Source: JBBSHE01 sp038253325
Lineage (GTDB): Bacteria > Actinomycetota > Actinomycetes > Propionibacteriales > Nocardioidaceae
DNA: 18,397 bases
Assembly: GCA_038253325.1 (NCBI GenBank)
Contig: JBBSHE010000052.1
Location: forward strand, 1 to 18,397
Direction: 5' to 3'
Both the position numbers and the translations under genes were made by a program. This document shows, one piece after another, positions 1 to 6,646 of the stretch. The notes below the pieces were generated by a model. It made no database searches. It had not been told where the DNA came from and saw only the letters and a list, made by a program, of their open reading frames with translations. Within the stretch, counting starts at the first letter, position 1; every line of letters starts with the position of its first letter.

Positions 1-603
1 TCGGGGGCGACGGTGTCGATCGACACCATGCTCTCGGGTGTCGCGGCACGCGCGCTCCACGCCGGTGCGCTGGTAGTAAATGACGTGGCGGAAGGCCTCG
101 CCCACCCGCGGATGCTCGACGTCGTCCGTGAGTCGCGGGTGCCGTACATCTGCATGCACTGGCGCGGCCCGTCGGTGACCATGCAGAGCCGGGCCACGTA
201 CGGCGATGTCGTCAGCGACGTGGTCGACGAGCTACGTCGTCGGCTGGACGCGATCACGCGTTCGGGCATCGACCCCGAGTCGGTGATCCTCGACCCCGGA
301 ATCGGGTTCGCGAAGCTCGCGTCTCACAACTGGCAGCTGCTGCGCCGCTGGGACGAGCTCGACGCTCTCGGCCGGCCGATGCTCTTGGGTGCTTCGCGCA
401 AGGCGTTCCTCGGAGCGCTGCTCGCGGCACCGAACGGCGCTGCGAGGCCGCCCGCAGGGCGAGACACCGCTTCGGCGGCCGTCGCCCTGCTGCTGTCGCC
501 GCACCAGGTGTGGGGTTTGCGGGTGCACAACGTGCGTGCCACCTGCGACGCCCTGCGGGTCGCGGCCCGCTGGGACGCCGAGGAGCCGGCGTGGACAGGC
601 TGA
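1..603 (+). CDS. folP: Dihydropteroate synthase, 3' part (start lies left of the window)
   Basis: This enzyme condenses 6-hydroxymethyl-dihydropterin diphosphate with p-aminobenzoate to give 7,8-dihydropteroate in cytosolic folate synthesis, and is the sulfonamide target. The reading frame is open from base 1, so only the C-terminal 200 or so residues are present; about 75-90 N-terminal residues of a usual 270-285 are outside. Visible family motifs are VSIDT and VVNDV near the left edge, DPGIGFAK (usual form DPGIGFGK), LGASRKAFLG with the conserved SRK loop, and a C-terminal RVHNV. The last motif is normally RVHDV, so an Asp is replaced by Asn here. The stop overlaps the folB start by 13 bases, which supports co-transcription and translational coupling. 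The assignment to FolP is firm; whether it is the main or a second copy in the genome cannot be told. Confidence 0.95.
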   Translation, partial: SGATVSIDTMLSGVAARALHAGALVVNDVAEGLAHPRMLDVVRESRVPYICMHWRGPSVTMQSRATYGDVVSDVVDELRRRLDAITRSGIDPESVILDPGIGFAKLASHNWQLLRRWDELDALGRPMLLGASRKAFLGALLAAPNGAARPPAGRDTASAAVALLLSPHQVWGLRVHNVRATCDALRVAARWDAEEPAWTG

Positions 604-950
604 GAATCGGCGGAATCCGCGCGTTCGGGCACCACGGGGTTCTCGACTTCGAGCGTCGCGACGGCCAGGAGTTCGTCGTCGACGTGGTGCTCGGGATCGA
701 CGCCGGACCGGCTGCACGTACCGATGACCTGTCGGCTACGGTCGACTACGGAGAACTGGCCAAACGCATCCAGCGGGCTGTGGAAACTGACCCTGTGGAT
801 CTCATCGAGACCCTTGCCGACCGGCTGGCACGTACCTGCCTTACCGAGCCGGACGTCGCCTGGGTGGAGGTGACCGTTCACAAGCCTCGAGCACCGATCG
901 GGGTGGCGTTCGAGGACGTCAGCCTGACTATCAACCGGAGACGTGAGTGA
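591..950 (+). CDS. folB: Dihydroneopterin aldolase
   Basis: FolB cleaves 7,8-dihydroneopterin to 6-hydroxymethyl-dihydropterin and glycolaldehyde, the step before FolK. The product is 119 residues, the usual size for this family. The GTG at 591 was chosen because the product then begins VDRLRIGGIRAFGHHGV, exactly where FolB proteins begin; the open frame extends further upstream only as shadow sequence inside folP. Motifs seen are GHHGV near residues 13-17, Glu21 (the likely catalytic glutamate), TVDYGEL near 50-56, and VHKPRAPIG, in which Lys98 matches the catalytic lysine. It overlaps folP by 13 bases and its TGA overlaps the folK GTG in a GTGA junction, so folP, folB and folK form one coupled operon. 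Confidence 0.95.
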   Translation: MDRLRIGGIRAFGHHGVLDFERRDGQEFVVDVVLGIDAGPAARTDDLSATVDYGELAKRIQRAVETDPVDLIETLADRLARTCLTEPDVAWVEVTVHKPRAPIGVAFEDVSLTINRRRE

Positions 951-1510
951 CTGAGACGCCGAACCCCCACATCATCGATCCCGACACATTGACCGGCGAG
1001 ATGCGGCCCATCCGCCCGGTCGTCATCTCGCTCGGCAGCAATCTCGGTGACCGGCTCGGCAACCTCCAGGCTGCGGTCGGCGCGCTGGCCGACACACCCG
1101 AGGTCATGCTGGTCGCCGTCTCGTCGGTATACGAGACAGTTCCGGTCGAGTCTCCGCCGGACTCGCCGACGTTTCTCAACGCCATCTTGCTGATCGACAC
1201 CACGTTGCGAGCAACGACCCTGCTGGAGCGCGTACAGGCGGTCGAGGACGCCTTCGGTCGGGAACGTTCAGAGCCGAACGCACCGAGAACACTTGACCTC
1301 GACCTGGTCAAGGTCGGCAGCCTCGAGGTAGACACGGCCGAGCTTCGGCTGCCGCACCCACGGGCACATGAGCGGGGCTTCGTGCTGGTGCCGTGGGCCG
1401 AGCTCGACCAGCACGCGGAGCTACCCGGCCACGGGTTCATCATCGACCTGCTCGCGGACGTCGACACGTCGGGCGTGACGAAGCGCGATGACCTTGCCCT
1501 TGACATGTGA
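947..1510 (+). CDS. folK: 2-amino-4-hydroxy-6-hydroxymethyldihydropteridine diphosphokinase (HPPK)
   Basis: FolK transfers pyrophosphate from ATP to 6-hydroxymethyl-dihydropterin, making the substrate of FolP. The protein is 187 residues. SLGSNLGDR lies near residues 28-36. The later FGRERSEPNAPRTLDLDLV segment holds the conserved basic loop and the PRTLDLD metal/ATP motif (about 113-119), and LPHPRAHERGFVLVPWAEL is the standard C-terminal block. An N-terminal leader of about 24 residues precedes the fold; such leaders are common in actinobacterial HPPKs. The GTG start overlaps the folB stop (GTGA), and no closer start with a clear Shine-Dalgarno was seen. The function is secure. Confidence 0.95.
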   Translation: MTETPNPHIIDPDTLTGEMRPIRPVVISLGSNLGDRLGNLQAAVGALADTPEVMLVAVSSVYETVPVESPPDSPTFLNAILLIDTTLRATTLLERVQAVEDAFGRERSEPNAPRTLDLDLVKVGSLEVDTAELRLPHPRAHERGFVLVPWAELDQHAELPGHGFIIDLLADVDTSGVTKRDDLALDM

Positions 1511-1525
1511 CGTGGGGTTTCGGGA

Positions 1526-1999
1526 GTGAGCAACCAGACGTCGACAGGGTCCGTGCGACCCACCAGGGCCACCACCCTGCTCGCCGTCTCGGTGGTCGGG
1601 GGCCTGCTCGGCTTCGGGTTCGTCCCGCTGGCGGAGGCGATGAACGGCACGGCACCTCGGGTCGAGTGGACCTCGACGTTCGGGCTTGCGGTGGTTGCCG
1701 TCGCCGTCTTGTCGTTGGCCGTTTCGACGTATCGCACCGTCCACCGTGAGCAGCGTCCGATGCCCGCCAGGCGCGCCATGAACTTCCTGATGTTCGCCAA
1801 GGCGTGCGCGCTGGCGGGTGCGTTCATCACCGGTGGCTACATCGGGTTCGCGGTCCACTTCGTCGACAACATGGAGGCCGACCTGCCGCGGGAGCGGGTG
1901 GTGCGCTCGATCGTTGCCGCCGCGATCTCGGCTGTCGTCGTCATCGGGGGCCTGCTTCTCGAGCGCGCCTGCCGCGTTCCGAAGGGCGACGACTCCTAG
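1526..1999 (+). CDS. DUF3180 family membrane protein
   Basis: This 157-residue protein has four hydrophobic segments (about 17-37, 50-69, 88-110 and 127-146), so it is a small integral membrane protein. The blocks FAKACALAGAFITGGYIGF and GLLLERACRVP are those I associate with the DUF3180 family, which in actinobacteria usually follows folK. Its biochemical role is not known; position alone suggests co-expression with folate genes and is no proof of a role there. It begins with GTG 15 bases after the folK stop, with only a weak purine stretch in front. Its stop codon TAG forms part of a predicted -10 element for the next gene. Confidence 0.85.
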   Translation: MSNQTSTGSVRPTRATTLLAVSVVGGLLGFGFVPLAEAMNGTAPRVEWTSTFGLAVVAVAVLSLAVSTYRTVHREQRPMPARRAMNFLMFAKACALAGAFITGGYIGFAVHFVDNMEADLPRERVVRSIVAAAISAVVVIGGLLLERACRVPKGDDS

Positions 2000-2002
2000 A
2001 AT
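1997..2002 (+). promoter_or_regulatory. Predicted -10 element (TAGAAT) of a leaderless transcript
   Basis: TAGAAT matches the actinobacterial TANNNT -10 consensus and ends six bases before the ATG at 2009. This spacing puts the transcription start on the A of that ATG, and no Shine-Dalgarno precedes it, which is the signature of leaderless genes. The element overlaps the TAG stop of the DUF3180 gene. No good -35 hexamer is present 16-18 bases upstream, as is common for this promoter class. Confidence 0.5.
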
Positions 2003-2008
2003 CGGTCC

Positions 2009-2632
2009 ATGACGGGGAAGCGACGAGCACGGCCAAGCGTCCGGGTTTGGATCTCCGCGGGCCTCGTCCTGGCGGCGGCGGCGGTCGTGGTCGGAACGTT
2101 GCTGCTCGGCCGTTGGCTACCGGCGGCGAGCCTGGCAGCGCTCGTGCTTGCGGCGGCCGCGGTCCGGGTCGGGTACGCCGACGTCCGCTCGGTGCGCGCG
2201 CAATGGTCGGCAGACCGGGCAGAGCAGGGCCGCAAGTTCACCCGCGTGCTGCATCAGGTGCACGCCGACCACGGGGCGTACCACACCATGATGACCGCAG
2301 CAGTCTCCGAACGTGACCGCGCCATTCGCCAGCTGGGCGGCACGATCCGGCTGGCCGAGAGGCGTGCTGACGAGGCGGAGCGCAAGGCCCGACGCGACGC
2401 CGAGCGCGCAGCGGAGATCCAGGGGCGGTTCGTGGAGCTGTTGGACGGGGTGCTTAGCACGGCCGAGGCGAAGGCCGTCATCGAGGAGCCCGACGCAGCC
2501 CTGGCCGCCGAGCAGGACCAGCTGCCGACGATCGTCGACCTGCTCGCCTGGGAGGACAAGGTCACCAGCGCGATGCTCGACGACCTCCGCGACGCATCGG
2601 GAGGTCACGCCGGGGGAAGCACCACCGGCTGA
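2009..2632 (+). CDS. Uncharacterised membrane protein with a long coiled-coil domain
   Basis: I do not recognise a named family. The 207-residue product has a basic N-terminus (MTGKRRARPSVR), two closely spaced hydrophobic segments (about 13-33 and 36-54), then a charged region of about 60-145 rich in Glu, Arg and Ala, for example RLAERRADEAERKARRDAER, that reads as an alpha-helical coiled coil. The tail (about 160-207) is acidic and ends in a Gly/Thr stretch. The layout suggests a hairpin membrane anchor with a long cytoplasmic helical domain. It starts nine bases after the DUF3180 stop, lacks a Shine-Dalgarno, and probably has its own leaderless promoter. A strong terminator follows. Coding status is supported by sustained third-position G/C use and absence of a better frame; function is open. 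Confidence 0.8.
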   Translation: MTGKRRARPSVRVWISAGLVLAAAAVVVGTLLLGRWLPAASLAALVLAAAAVRVGYADVRSVRAQWSADRAEQGRKFTRVLHQVHADHGAYHTMMTAAVSERDRAIRQLGGTIRLAERRADEAERKARRDAERAAEIQGRFVELLDGVLSTAEAKAVIEEPDAALAAEQDQLPTIVDLLAWEDKVTSAMLDDLRDASGGHAGGSTTG

Positions 2633-2672
2633 CGGCTACCTTCGCCCTGTCCGATGCGCAGCTCGGATCGTT

Positions 2673-2722
2673 GGCTGACGTTCTGAGCGGTATTCGTCTC
2701 AGATCGTCAGCCGTTCGCTTTT
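2673..2722 (+). terminator. Strong hairpin terminator between convergent genes
   Basis: A 15-base arm (2673-2687) pairs with 2698-2712 with a single T-T mismatch around a 10-base loop. On the plus strand a short T run (2719-2722) follows seven bases after the stem. It sits in the 147-base gap between the convergent coiled-coil gene and the importer ATPase, so it probably ends the folate-side transcripts and, read from the other strand, may end the ATPase transcript too. The minus-strand side has no T run. Confidence 0.75.
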
Positions 2723-2779
2723 CGACGACCACGGGTCGTTGATCCGATGCGGAGCGCACGCCGACACCGCCCGCACGTG

Positions 2780-3976
2780 TCAGTGGACCTGGCCTGCGAC
2801 GTCGAGGTCGACCTCGGCGAGGTCGATGCCCTGGTCGTCGGCGCTCACCGACCGACGCAGCGCCTCGTGCAGGGTGGCGGGCGTGAGGACTCCCAGCAGG
2901 CGGTCGCCGTCGAGCACCGCCACCCAGCCGGCATCGTGCTGAAGCATCGTGGAGAGCGCCTCCTTCAGCGACGCGTCGTGCGCGACCCAGGCCTCCATCC
3001 GGTGCACCCGGTCGGCGACCGTACCAGCGCCGGACGCCTCGTCGACGCCGATCCAGCCACGGAGCCGATGGTCGCTGTCGACGACGACTGCCCACCGAGC
3101 CGAGTCCTTCACGAGGGCGGAGCGTGCCTCGACCAGCGCCGCGGTGACGAGCACACTGGGTGGCTGGTCGAGGTCGTGGTCCTCGATGGCGGTGACGGCC
3201 AGCCTTCGCAGCCCCCGGTCCGCGCCGACGAACTCGGCCACGAAGTCGTCCTTCGGTGCGCCCAGGACCCGAGCCGGCGTGTCGTACTGGGCGAGCCGGC
3301 CGCCGGCCTCGAAGATGGCCACTCGGTCTCCGAGCTTGACCGCCTCCTCGATGTCGTGGGTGACGAACACGATGGTCTTGTTCAGCTCGGCCTGCAGGTC
3401 GAGGAACTGATCCTGCAGGCGTGCGCGGACGACCGGGTCGACGGCGCCGAACGGCTCGTCCATCAGCAAGACGTCAGGGTCGGCAGCCAGTGCGCGGGCC
3501 ACCCCGACCCGCTGCTGCTGGCCGCCGGACAGCTGATGGGGATACCGGTGCGCGAACTCGGCGGGGTCCAGCCCGATGGTGCTGAGCAGCTCGTCGACCC
3601 GGGCGTTGGTCCGTGCCTTGTCCCATCCGAGCAGCTTCGGGACGGTGGCGACGTTGGCGCGGATCGTCTGGTGGGGGAGCAGCCCGATCTGCTGGATGAC
3701 GTATCCGATGCCACGCCGCAGGGTCACCGGGTTGACGCGGGTGACGTCGCGACCGTCCAGCTCGATGGTGCCGGTCGTCGGCTCGATCAGCCGGTTGATC
3801 ATCTTCAGCGTCGTCGACTTGCCGCATCCGGACGGCCCGACGAGCGTCACGAGGTCGCCGCGTGGGACGTCGAGGTCGAGCTCCTGGACCGCGACGGCAC
3901 CCCCGTCGTACGTCTTGCCGACGCCCTTGAGCCTGATCATCAGGTCCTCGGCCGTCCCGTCTCCGGACTCCGCCAT
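2780..3976 (-). CDS. Osmoprotectant ABC importer ATP-binding protein with CBS domains (OpuCA/ProV type)
   Basis: This is the cytoplasmic ATPase that energises import of quaternary-amine osmolytes (glycine betaine, choline, carnitine or similar). The 398 residues show Walker A GPSGCGKST (47-55), a Q-loop near VIQQIGLLP (93-101), signature LSGGQQQR (149-156), Walker B LLMDEP (170-175) and the switch His207 in FVTHD. The residues after about 260 form two CBS repeats, the regulatory module that senses ionic strength or nucleotides in OpuA/OpuC ATPases. The ATG at 3976 was chosen because a TAGGGT -10 element ends six bases upstream; an internal ATG (residue 13) is the alternative. It is divergent from the permease operon, whereas in OpuC operons of Firmicutes the ATPase comes first. 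The exact substrate cannot be deduced. Confidence 0.93.
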   Translation of the reverse strand: MAESGDGTAEDLMIRLKGVGKTYDGGAVAVQELDLDVPRGDLVTLVGPSGCGKSTTLKMINRLIEPTTGTIELDGRDVTRVNPVTLRRGIGYVIQQIGLLPHQTIRANVATVPKLLGWDKARTNARVDELLSTIGLDPAEFAHRYPHQLSGGQQQRVGVARALAADPDVLLMDEPFGAVDPVVRARLQDQFLDLQAELNKTIVFVTHDIEEAVKLGDRVAIFEAGGRLAQYDTPARVLGAPKDDFVAEFVGADRGLRRLAVTAIEDHDLDQPPSVLVTAALVEARSALVKDSARWAVVVDSDHRLRGWIGVDEASGAGTVADRVHRMEAWVAHDASLKEALSTMLQHDAGWVAVLDGDRLLGVLTPATLHEALRRSVSADDQGIDLAEVDLDVAGQVH

Positions 3977-3982
3977 GAAGGC

Positions 3983-4012
3983 ACCCTACTGGGCGGCCGA
4001 AAGCCCTGTGGA
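3983..4012 (-). promoter_or_regulatory. Predicted leaderless promoter of the importer ATPase gene
   Basis: Read on the minus strand, TAGGGT (3988-3983) fits TANNNT and ends six bases before the ATG at 3976. TCCACA (4012-4007), four of six matches to TTGACA, lies 18 bases further upstream. No Shine-Dalgarno is present, so transcription would start at or beside the start codon. Confidence 0.5.
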
Positions 4013-4026
4013 ACACCTCGGCAGCG

Positions 4027-4045
4027 AGCGGTATCCGTACCCGCT
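4027..4045. promoter_or_regulatory. Imperfect inverted repeat, possible operator
   Basis: AGCGGTA at 4027-4033 and TACCCGCT at 4038-4045 pair with one bulged base across a four-base spacer. The repeat lies in the middle of the 115-base gap between the two divergent importer transcripts. An operator for a regulator acting on both promoters is possible. The repeat is short and could be chance. Confidence 0.25.
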
Positions 4046-4078
4046 GGGGCGCGAAGATGTCGGTTTGAGACATGCCAC

Positions 4079-4084
4079 TAGCAT
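4079..4084 (+). promoter_or_regulatory. Predicted -10 element (TAGCAT) of the permease operon
   Basis: TAGCAT fits TANNNT and ends seven bases before the GTG at 4092, so the permease mRNA is probably leaderless. No convincing -35 hexamer lies 16-18 bases upstream. The choice of GTG 4092 as start is supported by this spacing. Confidence 0.45.
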
Positions 4085-4091
4085 CGGGCGG

Positions 4092-4787
4092 GTGACCGCG
4101 CTGCTGACTGTCGACAGCACCCCGTGCTACTCGCTGGCGAAGAACGCGTGGCTCTGTGGCCAGTACTGGACCGACAAGGGCGACCAGCTGATCTCCGCAA
4201 CCGAGCAGCACATCGAGCTCGTCGTGCTGTCGATCGGACTGAGCCTGGTCCTGTCGTTCCCGCTGGCGCTGATCGCCCGTCGATTCCGGGTGACGGCGCC
4301 GGTGATCCTCGGCGGCGCCACGACGGTCTACACGATCCCGTCGCTGGCGTTGTTCTCGCTGCTGCTCCCGGTGTGGGGTCTGACCATGACAACCGTCGTC
4401 GTCGGTCTGGCGTTGTACGCCATCACGATCCTGATCCGCAACATCCTGGCCGGGCTCGACGGCGTACCCGACGCGGCCATCGAGGCGGCGCTCGGCATGG
4501 GGTACGGCCCGACCCGGATGCTGTTCACCGTCGAGCTGCCGCTCGCGCTGCCGGCGATCATGGCCGGACTGCGGGTCGCCACGGTTTCGACCGTTGCGCT
4601 CGCGACCGTCGGGGCGATCTTGAACTACGGCGGGCTCGGCAACCTGCTGTACGACGCCGTCAACTCGCAGTTCAAGGCGCAGATCCTCGCCGCGAGCGTG
4701 CTCTGCGTCGCGCTCGCCGTCGCGTTCGACGTGCTGCTGATCGCGATCGGTTGGGTGTTGACGCCGTGGGCGAGGCGGCGCACATGA
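4092..4787 (+). CDS. Osmoprotectant ABC importer permease (OpuCB/ProW type), first of two
   Basis: This is an inner-membrane permease of the glycine betaine/choline importer family, 231 residues, close to the usual 210-230. About five or six hydrophobic segments are visible from residue 41 onwards (IELVVLSIGLSLVLSFPLAL and following). The EAA loop that docks on the ATPase reads EAALGMGYGPTRMLFTVELP. The frame is open far upstream as a shadow of the ATPase gene; GTG 4092 is the first start in the non-coding gap and sits seven bases behind a TAGCAT element. The N-terminus (about 40 residues with two cysteines) is longer than in many homologues. Its TGA overlaps the next ATG (ATGA), so the two permeases are coupled and presumably form a heterodimer. 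Confidence 0.9.
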   Translation: MTALLTVDSTPCYSLAKNAWLCGQYWTDKGDQLISATEQHIELVVLSIGLSLVLSFPLALIARRFRVTAPVILGGATTVYTIPSLALFSLLLPVWGLTMTTVVVGLALYAITILIRNILAGLDGVPDAAIEAALGMGYGPTRMLFTVELPLALPAIMAGLRVATVSTVALATVGAILNYGGLGNLLYDAVNSQFKAQILAASVLCVALAVAFDVLLIAIGWVLTPWARRRT

Positions 4788-5512
4788 CGGGCGTGTGGCC
4801 GTTCCTGACCGCCCGGTCGAGCTGGGCCGGGCCGAACGGGATCGCCGCGAGGCTCGCCGAGCATCTGTGGCTCACCGGCGTCAGCATGCTGCTTGCGCTG
4901 GTGATCGCCCTCCCCGTCGCTCTCGTCCTCGGGCACACCGGCAAGGGCGGTGCGGTCGCTATCAACATCTCCAACGTCGGTCGTGCCATCCCTACGTTCG
5001 CGATCATCCTGGTGCTCTCGGTCGGGGCGCTCGGCACGGACGACTTCGGACCGTTCGGGCGAGCCGGGCTGGCGACGCTGGTCTCCCTCGTACTGTTCGC
5101 GATACCACCGATCATGACGAACGCGTACGTCGGCATGCGCGAAGTTGACCGAGACCTGGTCGAGTCGGCGCAGGGGATGGGCATGAACGCGCAGGAGACG
5201 TTCTGGCAGGTGGAGCTGCCGATGGCGCTTCCGCTCGTGATGACGGGCGTACGGCTGGCCGTCGTGCAGGTGTGGGCAACCGCGACGATCGCCGCACTGG
5301 TCGCCGGGCCGGGCCTCGGGAACATCATCCAGAAGGGCTTCGACTCCAACAAGCAGTACATGGTGGTCGGCGGAGCGATCGTCGTTGCCGTCGTCGCGAT
5401 CATCTTGGAGCTGAGCCTGGTCTTGGTCGCCCGCGTTATCGATCCGATGCGCAGAGCGAGGCGTCATCGTGACCTAACGCCTCGCCTGGCGGTGGTCGAA
5501 GGGGTACGTTGA
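4784..5512 (+). CDS. Osmoprotectant ABC importer permease (OpuCD/ProW type), second of two
   Basis: This is the second membrane subunit of the importer, 242 residues. Hydrophobic segments start at LTGVSMLLALVIALPVALVL (about residues 30-50). The EAA loop is ESAQGMGMNAQETFWQVELP, and GPGLGNIIQKGFDSN is the conserved block after it. The ATG start overlaps the stop of the first permease by four bases. The C-terminus is a basic cytoplasmic tail (RRARRHRD). Two different permeases, one ATPase and one binding protein give the standard subunit set for OpuC-like systems. A gap of 80 bases with a hairpin separates it from the binding protein gene. Confidence 0.9.
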   Translation: MTGVWPFLTARSSWAGPNGIAARLAEHLWLTGVSMLLALVIALPVALVLGHTGKGGAVAINISNVGRAIPTFAIILVLSVGALGTDDFGPFGRAGLATLVSLVLFAIPPIMTNAYVGMREVDRDLVESAQGMGMNAQETFWQVELPMALPLVMTGVRLAVVQVWATATIAALVAGPGLGNIIQKGFDSNKQYMVVGGAIVVAVVAIILELSLVLVARVIDPMRRARRHRDLTPRLAVVEGVR

Positions 5513-5530
5513 TCACACGCGGGGCACTGT

Positions 5531-5560
5531 CGGTGCCTCGCCTGACACGCGCAGGCACCG
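5531..5560 (+). other. Intercistronic hairpin between permease and binding-protein genes
   Basis: CGGTGCCT (5531-5538) and AGGCACCG (5553-5560) are perfect complements around a 14-base loop. No T run follows, so it is more likely an mRNA-stability or processing element than a full terminator. It would allow the binding protein to be made in excess over the permeases. Confidence 0.4.
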
Positions 5561-5592
5561 GGTCTGCGGGACACAGAAGGCGAGGGACCTCG

Positions 5593-6540
5593 ATGGTCTT
5601 TCTTAGGCGTGCGGCGTTAATGGCCGCAGTCATCCCGATGATCACGCTGGCGGCGTGCGGTGGTGACAAGCTCAACAACGGTGGTGACAACAACACCGGC
5701 GGCGGCAAGGGCAACCTTGTCCTGTCCGGGCAGAACTACACCGAGATGCTCGTGATGGGCGAGATGTACAAGGCCGTCCTGGAGAAGGCCGGATACACCG
5801 TCACGTTCAAGAAGGTCGCCACGCGCAACCTCTACATGCCGCAGCTGGAGTCCGGCAACGTCGACATCGTCCCGGAGTATCTCTCGTCTGCGACCGACTA
5901 CCTTACCCAGCAGGCGCACGGTGCGGACGCGCCCTCGGTGGCGACAAGTGACGTCGGCGCCACGCTCGCGAAGTTCAAGGCGCTGGGAGCCAAGAAGGGT
6001 CTTGATGCGCTCGAACCGTCGAACGCGACCGACCAGAACGCATTCTTCGTGACGAAGAAGTTCGCCGACTCCAAGAGCCTCAAGACACTGTCGGACCTGG
6101 CGGCGTTGAACCAGCCGATCACGCTGGCGGCTGCCAGTGACTGCCCGGACCGTGGCGACTGCGCGAAGGGGCTCAAGAGCACGTACGGCCTCGACATCAA
6201 GCAGGTGCTGCCACTCGGGTTCGGAACAACCCAGACGAAGGACTCGGTGCTGAAGGGGGAGTCGCGGCTCGGACAGTCGGGTACGACCGACGGGACGCTC
6301 GACACGCTCGGCCTCGTGCTCCTCGACGACGACAAGAGCCTTCAGCACGCCGAGAACCTGATCCCGCTGATCAACGCCGACTTCCTGAAGGCTCACCCGG
6401 ATGTTGCGCCGATCCTGAACAAGCTGTCATCGACCCTGACGACCGCGGACCTGGCGAAGCTGAACTTCGACGTCGACTCCAACCGCCAGGAGCCATCAGT
6501 CGTGGCCCAGGACTACCTCAAGTCGAAGGGACTGCTCTGA
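5593..6540 (+). CDS. Osmoprotectant ABC importer substrate-binding lipoprotein (OpuAC/OpuCC family)
   Basis: This lipid-anchored extracellular protein captures the osmolyte and delivers it to the two permeases. The ATG at 5593 gives 315 residues with a lipoprotein signal: basic VFLRRA, a hydrophobic core, and lipobox LAAC with Cys22 as the acylation site, followed by a Gly/Asn-rich linker. The Shine-Dalgarno GAGGG (5582-5586) is well placed for this ATG; a TTG at 5509 in the same frame would put 28 extra residues before the signal and run through the hairpin, so it was rejected. The mature part starts LVLSGQNYTEMLVMGEMYKAVLEKAGY and contains LESGNVDIVPEYLSS, both typical of the family. One pair of cysteines (SDCPDRGDC) could form a disulfide. 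Ligand identity is not readable from sequence alone. Confidence 0.92.
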   Translation: MVFLRRAALMAAVIPMITLAACGGDKLNNGGDNNTGGGKGNLVLSGQNYTEMLVMGEMYKAVLEKAGYTVTFKKVATRNLYMPQLESGNVDIVPEYLSSATDYLTQQAHGADAPSVATSDVGATLAKFKALGAKKGLDALEPSNATDQNAFFVTKKFADSKSLKTLSDLAALNQPITLAAASDCPDRGDCAKGLKSTYGLDIKQVLPLGFGTTQTKDSVLKGESRLGQSGTTDGTLDTLGLVLLDDDKSLQHAENLIPLINADFLKAHPDVAPILNKLSSTLTTADLAKLNFDVDSNRQEPSVVAQDYLKSKGLL

Positions 6541-6602
6541 AGCAGATGCCTCGTCGGGACTGACGGGCCTCGGCCGGCCGGTTCTCACGACGGGTCCTGA
6601 GT

Positions 6603-6646
6603 CCGCCCTGTCCTCGATTCTGCTGCCTCCGTCGGAGTCAGGGCGG
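6603..6646. terminator. Possible hairpin between convergent genes
   Basis: CCGCCCTG (6603-6610) and CAGGGCGG (6639-6646) are perfectly complementary, and the 28-base loop holds a smaller CTCC/GGAG stem (6627-6637). It lies just past the binding-protein gene and overlaps the stop codon of the minus-strand GT-C gene. The loop is large and there is no T run, so a role in ending either transcript is only possible. The rest of the 97-base gap (6541-6637) is GC-rich with no other feature. Confidence 0.3.

Noticed and set aside
2803..2816. Perfect 14-base palindrome CGAGGTCGACCTCG
   Set aside because: It lies inside the ATPase coding sequence and arises from repeated Glu/Val/Asp/Leu codons (LAEVDLDV); no sign of a regulatory role.
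3991..4006. Small GGGC/GCCC stem in the divergent importer gap
   Set aside because: Four base pairs with an eight-base loop is expected by chance in GC-rich DNA.
2747..4081. 444-residue open frame on the plus strand across the importer ATPase gene
   Set aside because: It is the antisense shadow of a gene with complete Walker A, signature and Walker B motifs; its own translation has no recognisable domain.
5509..5592. TTG 5509 as start of the binding protein
   Set aside because: It would place 28 residues before a standard lipoprotein signal peptide and translate through the hairpin; ATG 5593 has a well-placed Shine-Dalgarno.
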